Below are positions 1 through 7,362 of a stretch of DNA of 12,876 bases, piece by piece. This DNA comes from a bacterium HR20 (GTDB lineage: Bacteria > Bacteroidota > Ignavibacteria > Kapaibacteriales > NICIL-2). Positions within the stretch are counted from its first letter, which is position 1, and every line of letters starts with the position of its first letter. Under the pieces are notes generated by a model that worked only from the letters and a program-made list of their open reading frames with translations, was not told the origin of the DNA and made no database searches. The DNA lies in assembly GCA_002898675.1 (NCBI GenBank), contig BEHW01000063.1:1-12876 (forward strand). The letters are read 5' to 3'. The position numbers and the translations under genes were made by a program.

Positions 1-2
1 AC

Positions 3-251
3 ATCGTCTTCCTTCGTTACAACGTGGCCTGCCGTTCGACAGACACGACACAAATCGACCATTACACTTTAGATCCCATTCGACTGGAATGGGAAGGATC
101 AGGAGAAAGCTCGTGCGGCTTTGGCATTTACCCCATCGTCGATGGGATCGTGCAGGACCCAATGGATGATTTCGGCTTTGGCACAAACTTGAGCGCCGAA
201 CAATTCAAGCTGCGCTTGCGCGAACGGATCGCTGCAATTCGAAATTGGTGA
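3..251 (+). CDS. C-terminal part of an unrecognised protein, cut by the left edge
   Basis: One reading frame is open from the first bases of the window to a TGA at 249-251, so this is probably the 3' end of a gene that starts outside the window. A GTG at 24 could start a 75-residue protein, but the frame also stays open upstream of it and no ribosome binding site is evident there. The visible tail is soluble-looking, with no membrane segment. It is acidic and glycine-rich in the middle (around GFGIYPIVDG and DDFGFGTN) and ends in a basic helix-like stretch (FKLRLRERIAAIRNW). I do not recognise a family and infer no function. It might be a spurious ORF, but its length, position and protein-like composition favour a real gene end. 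Confidence 0.55.
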   Translation: MVFLRYNVACRSTDTTQIDHYTLDPIRLEWEGSGESSCGFGIYPIVDGIVQDPMDDFGFGTNLSAEQFKLRLRERIAAIRNW

Positions 252-406
252 GAGTCCTTCGCGTGCCGCGACTCATCGAGACAGGCTCCTCGTGATGTGT
301 GGAATAGCATCCAGAGATGCCGTTTCGAAAAAATGGTGATTCCACGCTGTCACAATAAGCGCTTTCGTGACTATATACACGGTAGAGAGATTGTGGAATA
401 TCGCTC
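252..406. other. Intergenic stretch with nested inverted repeats
   Basis: This 155-base gap separates the partial gene at the left edge from the cysteine-rich protein gene. It holds a 7-base perfect inverted repeat, GTGGAAT at 299-305 and ATTCCAC at 339-345. Inside this lies a smaller hairpin, GCAT at 307-310 pairing with ATGC at 317-320 over a 6-base loop. A short GAGTC/GACTC pair occurs earlier, just after the upstream stop codon. No T-run follows these stems, so an intrinsic terminator is not indicated. An AT-rich TATATA at 373-378 could be a -10 element for the downstream gene, but no good -35 partner is visible. Its function is unknown. Confidence 0.35.
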
Positions 407-871
407 GTGCCTACAATGCACCACCGACACAGCATTTATACGTTGCTGAGCAATACTCTCATGCTACTGAGTGTTGCTGTACTTGCAGTTGCTGCATTGT
501 GGTCTGGAGTGACTGCTTGTTGTGATGGTAATATCAGGCGATGCATCACTGTGGGAATTCCACCCAGTTCGGAATGTGGTTGTATCACAAACACGGGACA
601 GTCGAATGTGATCTATTCAATGTATCGTGTCGCATCTGGTGATAATATCCTGCGGCAAGTGAGGAATTCGCCACCACCAAATCCGGACTGCTATTATCTT
701 CCACGTAGGTCAACATCCATAACTATCACATATGACATCGTTTGTAGATTATCGGATGGTAGGTTCGCTATACGTACCTGCTCTTATACAGGATCGCTTC
801 GTGAAGAATGTGATGCGAGCGAAACGAATGAAGCAATCGTCTTGAGATGCGATCCTTGTTTCTACCAATGA
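407..871 (+). CDS. Small cysteine-rich exported protein, possibly a lipoprotein
   Basis: This encodes a 154-residue protein of no family I recognise. The N-terminus has a short basic/polar region followed by a hydrophobic stretch (about residues 13-34), which is a signal peptide. It ends in VTAC, which fits a lipobox with Cys38 as the lipid-bearing residue, although signal peptidase I cleavage after VTA is also possible. The mature part is rich in cysteine: 11 Cys in about 117 residues, including CC, CGC and CDPC, and it is otherwise polar. This suggests a disulfide-stabilised envelope or extracellular protein. The GTG at 407 is preceded by GGAA eight bases upstream. An in-frame ATG at 416 is an alternative start and keeps the whole signal peptide. 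A clear intrinsic terminator follows, so the gene probably ends its transcript. The DNA is AT-richer than the flagellar part of the window. Exported location is well supported; function is unknown. Confidence 0.65.
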   Translation: MPTMHHRHSIYTLLSNTLMLLSVAVLAVAALWSGVTACCDGNIRRCITVGIPPSSECGCITNTGQSNVIYSMYRVASGDNILRQVRNSPPPNPDCYYLPRRSTSITITYDIVCRLSDGRFAIRTCSYTGSLREECDASETNEAIVLRCDPCFYQ

Positions 872-877
872 GATAGA

Positions 878-908
878 TACGCACGCAGAGTCTCGATGCG
901 TACTTTTT
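878..908 (+). terminator. Rho-independent terminator after the cysteine-rich gene
   Basis: TACGCA at 878-883 pairs with TGCGTA at 897-902. The 13-base interior can extend the stem with further CG and AG/CT pairs. A run of five T residues (904-908) follows one base after the stem. The element begins seven bases past the stop codon at 869-871, and the next gene starts about 30 bases later. It is the best intrinsic terminator in the window. Confidence 0.75.
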
Positions 909-926
909 CAATGTTAAACTTCTAAT

Positions 927-931
927 GGAGG
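927..931 (+). promoter_or_regulatory. Ribosome binding site deciding the lipoprotein start
   Basis: GGAGG lies five bases upstream of the ATG at 937 and two bases upstream of the ATG at 934. The first in-frame ATG at 925 overlaps this motif and so cannot use it. This argues for a start at 937. Confidence 0.7.
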
Positions 932-936
932 TTATG

Positions 937-1749
937 ATGAAAGGGTACACCTTTCTCCACTACTCGTTGCTCGCTACAGTTGTGGCACTCATGCTCGTGT
1001 GGTCAGCAGGATGTAATCAGTTCATGACGCCGGAAACCACGACACCGAAGCGTCTGAAGGGTAACATTGATTTACTGAATGTCGGAACTGGCAACTACGA
1101 TGGAGGCCAATGGTACGCTCACGAAACCGAGGAGTGGTGGAATCATGGGGAAGATGTCCCGACAGGCGAGGGCGCCGCTCTTGACAGCATACTCCTCGCA
1201 ATCCGACATCGGAAGTACACTGGAGTGACTGCCTACTTCGGAAGGGCACGCAGCATCACTGGAGCAAGCGTCAATGGCCATACGTTAGGCGTGTACGGCG
1301 GGGGAGGAGAGTACTCATATCAGGCCTTTGACATGCCCCTGTACTTCGGCACACAACTGAACACATTCGAGTGGACCATCGATGGTACCACCTACACCCA
1401 CACAATCTCTCTCAACACGCCTCAAGTGAACATTGAACAACCTGAATTGATGGATACACTCAACCGCAGTGACAATGTTACGATTGCATGGACCCCATCG
1501 CCAGATTCGACAGACTATGTCATGATCACAGTCCTCGTGCTGGCAACGCTCGACGGTAGCCTCGGAAGAGGAATCACCGAAATTGTCGCAGACGATGGTT
1601 TTTACACCGTACCGTCCTCCGTGTTGAGGAATGCAAGAAAAATTTCGATTCGACTCGCCCGCGGTGTTGCGGAAGAAGCCTACTACGGCGGGAAGAAATA
1701 TCTCTTCGTGCTCGCTAAGTCTTCTTCGATTGAATGCATGGTCCGCTAA
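937..1749 (+). CDS. Putative outer-surface lipoprotein with an Ig/FN3-like C-terminal region
   Basis: This encodes a 270-residue predicted lipoprotein. The sequence from the chosen ATG begins MKGYTFLHYS. A hydrophobic core follows, then the lipobox SAGC with Cys26 as the predicted lipid attachment site after cleavage by signal peptidase II. A Thr/Pro-rich linker leads to a Gly/Tyr/Trp-rich central region. From about residue 165 there is a segment whose pattern (DNVTIAWTPSPDSTDYVMIT) resembles a fibronectin III or other Ig-like beta-sandwich, as in many secreted proteins of the Bacteroidetes/Chlorobi group; that resemblance is an inference. I do not recognise a specific family or substrate. 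The gene stands between the terminator at 878-908 and the lgt-family gene, which begins 26 bases downstream. The lipobox makes the adjacent lgt relative suggestive, though lgt normally serves all lipoproteins in a cell. An in-frame ATG at 925 would add four residues. Confidence 0.8.
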   Translation: MKGYTFLHYSLLATVVALMLVWSAGCNQFMTPETTTPKRLKGNIDLLNVGTGNYDGGQWYAHETEEWWNHGEDVPTGEGAALDSILLAIRHRKYTGVTAYFGRARSITGASVNGHTLGVYGGGGEYSYQAFDMPLYFGTQLNTFEWTIDGTTYTHTISLNTPQVNIEQPELMDTLNRSDNVTIAWTPSPDSTDYVMITVLVLATLDGSLGRGITEIVADDGFYTVPSSVLRNARKISIRLARGVAEEAYYGGKKYLFVLAKSSSIECMVR

Positions 1750-1775
1750 AACGCGTGATAGGTCCATGAAATAAC

Positions 1776-2520
1776 ATGCATCCGTTCATTGCAATTTGGC
1801 GATGGGAAGTCCCATCGTACACGCTCCTCCTGGCATGTGGAGGAGCTCTTTCTTTTTTGCTCTTGCGCATTGTGACAATCAGGTGGTGCTTGAGTTATGG
1901 ACAATACCATTGGGTGTGGTGGTGTATGCTCATCGCTTTTGTCGTCGCTGCCCGAATCGCAGGGATGATGATGATCGAAGGAGCCGGCGCCAACCAAGAT
2001 ACACTTATCGGTGGAGAGACAAGTATTGTTGGAGTAGTATCAGTGTTCGCTCTTTGCGTTGTAGCCGGACGGCATCTCTGTCCTCAATTTCGGTTCGATG
2101 CACTCATACCTTCACTGTTGCTATTACATTTTTGTTGGTAAACTTGCGTGTGCATTGGCAGGATGTTGTTATGGTGCATTGACAACGATACCGGTGAGCA
2201 TACCCTCTGAATGGTCGTTATCTCCTTTGAAAGGAGCGCGCATTCACCCTCTTCAATTCGAGGAAGCCATCGCATTCTTCGCGCTATTGATACTAAGTCT
2301 GGTGGAAGTGAAACGACGGTGCGCACGCGGGAAGCTCGTGTCTCTGTATTTTGTTGGAGTCGGCATCGAGCGTTTTTTGAGCATCATTTTGCGCGGAGAC
2401 CTGAGGCACACAGAGCAAATCATCTTTCAAGTTTTTGCATTTTGCACCATTATCGTTGGAATTGTTCTCTCGTTCGGTACTCCCAGCACTGCGCGCATAA
2501 CCAAGACGAAGCATCGCTGA
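1776..2520 (+). pseudogene. lgt: Prolipoprotein diacylglyceryl transferase-family gene broken by a frameshift
   Basis: Lgt transfers diacylglycerol from phosphatidylglycerol to the lipobox cysteine of prolipoproteins in the inner membrane. Two overlapping frames carry complementary halves. The first, 1776-2141, has several hydrophobic membrane segments and a GGETSIVGV stretch at the place of the usual glycine-rich motif. The second, whose own first ATG is at 2098 and which ends at 2520, has the LAGCCYG motif, HPLQFEEA (compare HPxQLYEA), a YFVGVGIERF segment (compare YxxxRFxxE) and a last membrane helix. Removing one T from the T5 run at 2129-2133 joins them without a stop into about 247 residues, near the family's usual length, reading LLLHFVGKLACALAGCCYG. 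As written, the first frame stops at 2139-2141. This could be a sequencing error, a genuine inactivating mutation, or less likely recoding. Family assignment is good; whether it acts as the cell's main Lgt is unclear. Confidence 0.75.
2129..2141 (+). other. Frameshift site in the lgt-family gene
   Basis: The T5 run at 2129-2133 lies just before the stop codon TAA (2139-2141) of the upstream frame. The downstream frame is +1 relative to the upstream one, which corresponds to one extra base here. No internal Shine-Dalgarno sequence of the prfB kind is seen immediately before the stop. Confidence 0.65.
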
Positions 2521-2563
2521 ATTTGACGACGATCCGTCCCGGTACGATAGAAGGAAGTGATCC

Positions 2564-3241
2564 ATGAAACGTCGCCGCAATCAACGCAAGTCGAGCAATC
2601 CAGTGCCAAGCATAGAATGGCGCCAGCGCGTCGCGATCATCTACGATCGGTGCATGTCGTTGCTCCATGCTCGCTACCGAACATGGAGCATGGATGATTG
2701 CATGGATGCCTTCCACACTGCAATCGTGCGTTGTTTGGACCACGAAGAAACGCTGGCACCACTTCCCGATGATCAGCTTTGCAAAAAGATTCTCCGCTGG
2801 ACAGGTGGAGAGCTCTCCAATATCCGCCGTCGACGCAATCAGCAGCAAGCCAGAGCATCGCAACATGCAGACCAAGCTCCACTGGAGCAGGAACGTGTAT
2901 GGTCCCCCGCAGATACCGCCTCCGACCGCGATCTCCGCGATCCATGTGAGGATGTTTTCTCAAGAGTCGCTCTCCACACCGATCTCGTCGGTGCACTGGG
3001 TGCACTGAAAGTCGATGATGTTGTCATATTGCTATTGAGTGCGTTCGGGTTCGATGTCGCAGACATTGCCTCGATCCTCCATTGCAACGAGGCGACAACA
3101 CGGCAACGACTCCATCGTGCGCGGATACGACTGGCAATTTATCTCGGACCGGAGTATCTGCGGGGAGCGGTTCGAGGCGCATCGCAGCTCGCACGATCCC
3201 GTCCGGCTGTAAGGCCTCGCTCGAGAAAAACTAACCCCTGA
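2564..3241 (+). CDS. ECF-type (group 4) RNA polymerase sigma factor
   Basis: This encodes a 225-residue protein with the layout of an ECF sigma factor, which directs RNA polymerase to a specific set of promoters. Residues about 25-90 fit a divergent region 2 (DDCMDAFHTAIVRCL in the place of the usual DxxDxxQExF helix). A charged, Gln/Ala-rich linker follows at about 92-137. Region 4 spans about 139-192 and is the clearest part: a helix around LGALKVDDVVILLLSAFGF, then the helix-turn-helix DVADIASILHCNEATTRQRL and RARIRL. Both ends are very basic (MKRRRNQRKSS, RPRSRKTNP), which is unusual and may aid DNA binding. AAGGA at 2551-2555, eight bases before the ATG, supports the start. No anti-sigma factor gene adjoins it: lgt lies upstream and metH downstream. 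The targets cannot be inferred. An annotation as a generic sigma-70 family protein would also be fair. Confidence 0.85.
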   Translation: MKRRRNQRKSSNPVPSIEWRQRVAIIYDRCMSLLHARYRTWSMDDCMDAFHTAIVRCLDHEETLAPLPDDQLCKKILRWTGGELSNIRRRRNQQQARASQHADQAPLEQERVWSPADTASDRDLRDPCEDVFSRVALHTDLVGALGALKVDDVVILLLSAFGFDVADIASILHCNEATTRQRLHRARIRLAIYLGPEYLRGAVRGASQLARSRPAVRPRSRKTNP

Positions 3242-3368
3242 GACATTCTCTCCGCTGGCACATCTCGAATCTCGAATTCCATCCTCCCTCGATAGCCTCC
3301 TGTGCGTGCAGTCCTGTGCAGCGACCACCATATTTTGCACCACGAGTGCCACGCTTGCATTGTACGCG

Positions 3369-5261
3369 ATGAGTACACCGCATCCATTTCTCAGCGCGCT
3401 CGACGAGCGTGTTCTGCTCTTCGATGGTGCGATGGGAACGACAATCCAACGTTACGAACTTTCGAGCGAGGATTTCGGCGGCAGACAATTCGAAGGCTGC
3501 AACGAAATGCTCTGCCTGACACGCCCAGACGTGATCGAACAGATCCATCGTGCCTATTTATCGGCAGGTGCGGACGTCATCGAAACAAATTCGTTCGGTT
3601 CGTCGGCGATCGTACTGGCAGAGTACGGAATCGCCGATCGTGCCTACGAAATTTCCTACACGGCTGCAGCGCTTGCACGTCGCGCAGCAGATGCTTACTC
3701 CAGCCACAGGCGGCCGCGATTCGTTGCTGGTTCGATGGGACCTGGTACAAAGCTCCCATCGCTTGGGCACATCAGCTTCGACCAAGCGGCAGAAGCATTT
3801 TCCACGCAAGCCCGCGGTCTGATCGAAGGAGGCGTTGATCTCCTTTGCATCGAAACCTGCCAAGATCCGCTCCAAATCAAGGCAGCACTCGCTGGCGCTG
3901 AGCATGCAATTGCCGAATGGAGGAGGAACTCCCCGCCCGATTGGCGCGGTGGCGTTATCCCAATCATCGTCAGCGTCACCATCGAAACGACCGGCACCAT
4001 GCTCATGGGCACAGACATAGCAGCCGCGCTGACGACTTTCGAACCCTACGAGAGCATCGTTGCCTTCGGCATGAATTGCGCCACTGGCCCGAAGGAGATG
4101 GAAGAGCATGTCCGCTACCTTACTGCGCATTCACCGAAGCCGGTCTTTGTCATGCCGAACGCCGGGCTTCCGGAGAATATCGGTGGCCGAGCGCACTACC
4201 ACCTCCGTCCGGAGGAATTGCTCACTTGGATGCAACGCTACGTCCGTGATTTCGGCGTTCGCATCATCGGAGGATGTTGCGGGACGACGCATGAGCACAT
4301 CCGCGTGCTCGCCGAGTGGCTGGCTGACTACAACGCACGCCCAGAAGTAGCTCAGCGCGAGTCGGATCGCCGCAGGTGCGTTCGCTTTGCGCCGAGCGTC
4401 AGCTCACTCTACACAAGCGTTCCACTCCACATCGAGCAGCCGCCACTGCTTGTCGGCGAGCGCTGCAATGCCAATGGCTCCAAGCAATTTCGGACGCTGC
4501 TGCTTGCCGAACACTACGATGCGATGGTTGCCATGGCTAATGAACAAATCCGCGAAGGCGCACACATCCTCGACGTCTGCGTTGCCTACGTCGGACGCGA
4601 CGAGCGCCGCGATATGCACGAGGTCATCCGTCGCTTTCGCACACAGGTAACCGCGCCGCTGATGATTGACTCAACGGAAGTAGCCGTCATCGAGGAAGCA
4701 CTCAAGCTCTACGGCGGGCGGGCAATTATCAACTCGATCAACTTCGAAGACGGCACCGAGAAAGCTGACCAAATTCTGCGCCTTGCCAAACGATTCGGCG
4801 CTGCGGTCATTGCGCTCTCGATCGACGAGGAAGGCCAAGCCTACACCACCGAGAAAAAAGTCGCCATCGCCGAGCGCATTCGAAATCATGCAGTCGGCGT
4901 CCACGGACTACGCGAGGAAGATCTCATCTTCGATCCACTGACGTTCCCACTTGGCTCAGGACAGGAAGACCTGCGGCAGAGCGCGAAAGCCACACTGGAA
5001 GCAATCCGACAAATCAAAGAGCGCATGCCACGTGCTGCAACCATCCTGGGCATCAGCAACTGCTCATTCGGACTGGCGCCGCGTATTCGCCACATTCTCA
5101 ACTCGGTGTTCCTTCACTACGCTGTCGAAGCCGGACTCGATTTAGCAATCGTCCACGCCTCGCGGATTGTTCCGCTCTACACCATTGACGAACGCGGCCG
5201 GGAACTCTGCCGCCAGCTCATCTTCGATGAGCGGCGCTGGGAAGAGATCGAAACGCCCTGA
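3369..5261 (+). CDS. metH: Methionine synthase homocysteine- and folate-binding modules only (short or split MetH)
   Basis: MetH moves a methyl group from 5-methyltetrahydrofolate through cobalamin to homocysteine, making methionine. This 630-residue protein holds the first two modules. Residues about 8-325 are the homocysteine methyltransferase domain, starting with LLFDGAMGTTIQ. Its three zinc-binding cysteines are visible: Cys237 in GMNCATG and Cys303-Cys304 in IIGGCCGTT. Residues about 360-600 are the pterin-binding (DHPS-like) domain, with GERCNANGSKQF, MIDSTEV, NSINFEDG, FDPLTFPLGSG and SNCSFGL. The protein ends at LIFDERRWEEIETP, before the cap and B12-binding domain (DxHxxG) and the AdoMet reactivation domain. 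Full-length MetH is about 1200 residues. No continuation exists downstream, because flhA converges 13 bases away. It may work with a B12 subunit encoded elsewhere. The ATG at 3369 fits the family's N-terminus; a GTG at 3306 would add 21 residues with no family match. Confidence 0.93.
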   Translation: MSTPHPFLSALDERVLLFDGAMGTTIQRYELSSEDFGGRQFEGCNEMLCLTRPDVIEQIHRAYLSAGADVIETNSFGSSAIVLAEYGIADRAYEISYTAAALARRAADAYSSHRRPRFVAGSMGPGTKLPSLGHISFDQAAEAFSTQARGLIEGGVDLLCIETCQDPLQIKAALAGAEHAIAEWRRNSPPDWRGGVIPIIVSVTIETTGTMLMGTDIAAALTTFEPYESIVAFGMNCATGPKEMEEHVRYLTAHSPKPVFVMPNAGLPENIGGRAHYHLRPEELLTWMQRYVRDFGVRIIGGCCGTTHEHIRVLAEWLADYNARPEVAQRESDRRRCVRFAPSVSSLYTSVPLHIEQPPLLVGERCNANGSKQFRTLLLAEHYDAMVAMANEQIREGAHILDVCVAYVGRDERRDMHEVIRRFRTQVTAPLMIDSTEVAVIEEALKLYGGRAIINSINFEDGTEKADQILRLAKRFGAAVIALSIDEEGQAYTTEKKVAIAERIRNHAVGVHGLREEDLIFDPLTFPLGSGQEDLRQSAKATLEAIRQIKERMPRAATILGISNCSFGLAPRIRHILNSVFLHYAVEAGLDLAIVHASRIVPLYTIDERGRELCRQLIFDERRWEEIETP

Positions 5262-5301
5262 GCAGTTGGCCTGCCTACGCAGCAACAGGCTCTGCCTGCT
5301 C
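5260..5301. terminator. Hairpin spanning the convergent metH and flhA stop codons
   Basis: GAGCAG at 5260-5265 pairs with CTGCTC at 5296-5301. Inside, GCCTG at 5269-5273 pairs with CAGGC at 5286-5290 around a 12-base loop. The structure covers the end of metH and the last codons of flhA. It might act as a two-way transcription barrier for the convergent genes. No T-run follows on either strand, so classical intrinsic termination is not supported. It could be a chance consequence of coding sequence. Confidence 0.3.
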
Positions 5302-7362
5302 CTTGAGCGCTATGCGAGTGACGATGTCCACCTCCGTTTCGGGTGGAAGCTCGCTATAGCTGATGACACTTACGATCGGATACTGCGTCCGCAGCAGGCG
5401 ATAGAGGTACGGCCGAATCGGTGCCGAACAAATGATCAGGGGCTGGTAGCCAAGCATCGTCAGGTGATCGAGCGCTGCACCTGCGCTGCGGAGAATGGCG
5501 CGGACGACCTCTGGCGCCAATCCTAACGTCGGACTCGATTGTGCTGCGGTGTTGTTTTGGAGCGTCGTTGTCAGCAGATTCTCGATTGCCGGATCCAGGC
5601 TCGCTGCATGGATGACACCGTTGGAATCCTGGAACAGGCGTTTGATCGTCTCGCCGAGGTGGTGGCGCACGTACTCGGTCAGGACGTCGGTGTTCTTGGT
5701 GACCTTGACGTACTCGAGCAGTGCTTCCAGAATCGTCGGCAAATCGCGGATTGGAATTTGCTCGCGGAGCAGGTTCTGCAGGACTTTCTGCACGGTCCCG
5801 AGCGGGAGTGTGTCGGGTGTGATTTCCTCGACGAGCGCGGGGTAGTCCTTTTTGAGCGCTTCGATGAGTTGGCGGACGTCTTGCCTGCTGAGCAGCCGAT
5901 CGGCGTTGCGCCGCAAAATCTCCGCCAGGTGCGTTGCCAGCACCGTTGCCGGTTCGACGACGGTAAAGCCCTCCAGCTCTGCATTCTCACGCTCATGGAG
6001 CGGAATCCACGTCGCCGGCAGTCCGAAGACCGGTTCTTGCACCTCGATGCCGCGGAGCGTCCCTTCGGCAGTACCCGGATTCATGGCCAGGAGCATCCCG
6101 ACGTAGAGCCGATTGCGCGCAACGATGTTGCCGCGAAGCTTGATGACGTACTCGTCCGGCTCCAGACCGAGGTTATCGCGAACGCGAACAGGCGGCAAAA
6201 TCACGCCCAATTCGCTTGCTAACTGCCGGCGAATGTTCGCGATGCGCCGGAAAAGATCGCCGCCTTGCTGCTCATCGGCCAATGGCAAGAGGTTCAAGCC
6301 AATCTCAACCTCGACAGGATCAACCTTGATGAGCTCCTCGATCGGTTGCTCGGGCGCTTTTTTCGCCACCTCGGCTTGCGCCAGTTCTTCGCGGAGCTTT
6401 TCACGCTCGGCAGATTGTGTCTGCCGCTGCCGCAGCAGCCCGATGCTCCCGATGCTGATTCCCAGCAGAGCAAATGGCAGGAAGGGAAACCCCGGCAGCA
6501 AGCCCATCGCAACAGCAACGCCGGCGACAACCAAGAGCGGACGCGCTCTGCCTGTCAGCTGCGTGCTCAAATCCTTGTCGAGCGACGATTCCGAACTTGT
6601 TCGGGAGATGATGAGCCCAGCAGCAACGGATATCAGCAGTGCTGGCACTTGCGAAACCAAGCCATCGCCGATGGTCAAAATGGTGTAGGTCTTCAGCGCT
6701 GCGCTCAAGTCCATCCCGCGCTGGAGCACACCGATTGCAAAGCCACCGAGAATGTTGATGCCCGTAATGACCAACCCTGCGATGGCATCTCCTTTGACGA
6801 ACTTCGACGCACCGTCCATTGCACCGTAGAACTCCGCTTCCCGCTGCAGTTGCTCGCGGCGGCGGCGCGCTTCCTTCTCGTCAATGAAGCCAGCGTTCAA
6901 ATCGGCATCAATGCTCATCTGTTTGCCCGGCAGCGCATCGAGCGTAAAGCGCGCGGCAACTTCTGCAATCCGCGTCGAGCCTTTGATGATCACCACGAAG
7001 TTGATGACCAGCAAAATCAGGAACACCACCACGCCAACGACGAAGTTGCCGCTGACGACGAACGTACCGAATGCATGGATGATCTTCCCTGCGGAGGCCT
7101 CGCTCAAGATGAGCCGCGTCGAGGCGATGTTCATCCCGAGCCGAAAGAGCGTTGCAACCAGCAGAACCGTCGGGAATGTGCTGATCTCGAGCGGCGAGGA
7201 GATATAGACCACCACCATCAAGATGAGCACGGAAAGTGCAATGTTGAGCCCGAGCAGAAGATCGAGCAAGAACGGTGGCAGTGGGATGATAAGCAATCCG
7301 AGCACGCCGAGGATACCAGCGACAAGCGCAAGATCCCGGTAGCGGCTCATACTGCTGAGCAT
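5275..7362 (-). CDS. flhA: Flagellar type III export gate protein FlhA
   Basis: FlhA is the large inner-membrane component of the flagellar export gate. It couples proton flow to export, and its cytoplasmic ring receives substrate-chaperone complexes. The N-terminal half (to about residue 310) shows the family's hydrophobic helices, beginning LLIIPLPPFLLDLLLGLNIA. It contains the FHIPEP signature region RFTLDALPGKQMSIDADLNAG at about residues 138-158, followed by the charged GFIDEKEARRRREQL loop. After a charged linker the soluble domain carries VEIGLNLLPLAD, the GLEPDEYVIKLRG stretch, WIPLHERENAE and a normal C-terminal region. The 695 residues from the ATG at 7360-7362 match family length. 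That start has AGGA nine bases upstream and a GAGG two bases upstream. An ATG at 7432-7434 or a GTG at 7531-7533 would add a Pro/Ala-rich leader but lack a ribosome binding site. The gene follows the MFS gene on the same strand. flhB and flhF are not adjacent. Confidence 0.97.
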   Translation of the reverse strand: MLSSMSRYRDLALVAGILGVLGLLIIPLPPFLLDLLLGLNIALSVLILMVVVYISSPLEISTFPTVLLVATLFRLGMNIASTRLILSEASAGKIIHAFGTFVVSGNFVVGVVVFLILLVINFVVIIKGSTRIAEVAARFTLDALPGKQMSIDADLNAGFIDEKEARRRREQLQREAEFYGAMDGASKFVKGDAIAGLVITGINILGGFAIGVLQRGMDLSAALKTYTILTIGDGLVSQVPALLISVAAGLIISRTSSESSLDKDLSTQLTGRARPLLVVAGVAVAMGLLPGFPFLPFALLGISIGSIGLLRQRQTQSAEREKLREELAQAEVAKKAPEQPIEELIKVDPVEVEIGLNLLPLADEQQGGDLFRRIANIRRQLASELGVILPPVRVRDNLGLEPDEYVIKLRGNIVARNRLYVGMLLAMNPGTAEGTLRGIEVQEPVFGLPATWIPLHERENAELEGFTVVEPATVLATHLAEILRRNADRLLSRQDVRQLIEALKKDYPALVEEITPDTLPLGTVQKVLQNLLREQIPIRDLPTILEALLEYVKVTKNTDVLTEYVRHHLGETIKRLFQDSNGVIHAASLDPAIENLLTTTLQNNTAAQSSPTLGLAPEVVRAILRSAGAALDHLTMLGYQPLIICSAPIRPYLYRLLRTQYPIVSVISYSELPPETEVDIVTRIALKEQAEPVAA

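Noticed and set aside
2098..2520. Second half of lgt as an independent gene starting at 2098
   Set aside because: The first residues from that ATG are out-of-frame sequence of the first half and do not match the family; similarity begins only after the T5 run. A frameshift explains both halves better.
3306..3368. Extended GTG start for metH
   Set aside because: The 21 added residues (MQSCAATTIFCTTSATLALY...) have no place in the family, and the protein from the ATG at 3369 begins as MetH normally does.
4387..4650. Short alternative-frame ORFs inside metH and elsewhere
   Set aside because: They are shadows of the clear coding frame, with Ser/Arg/Cys-rich translations and no start signals.
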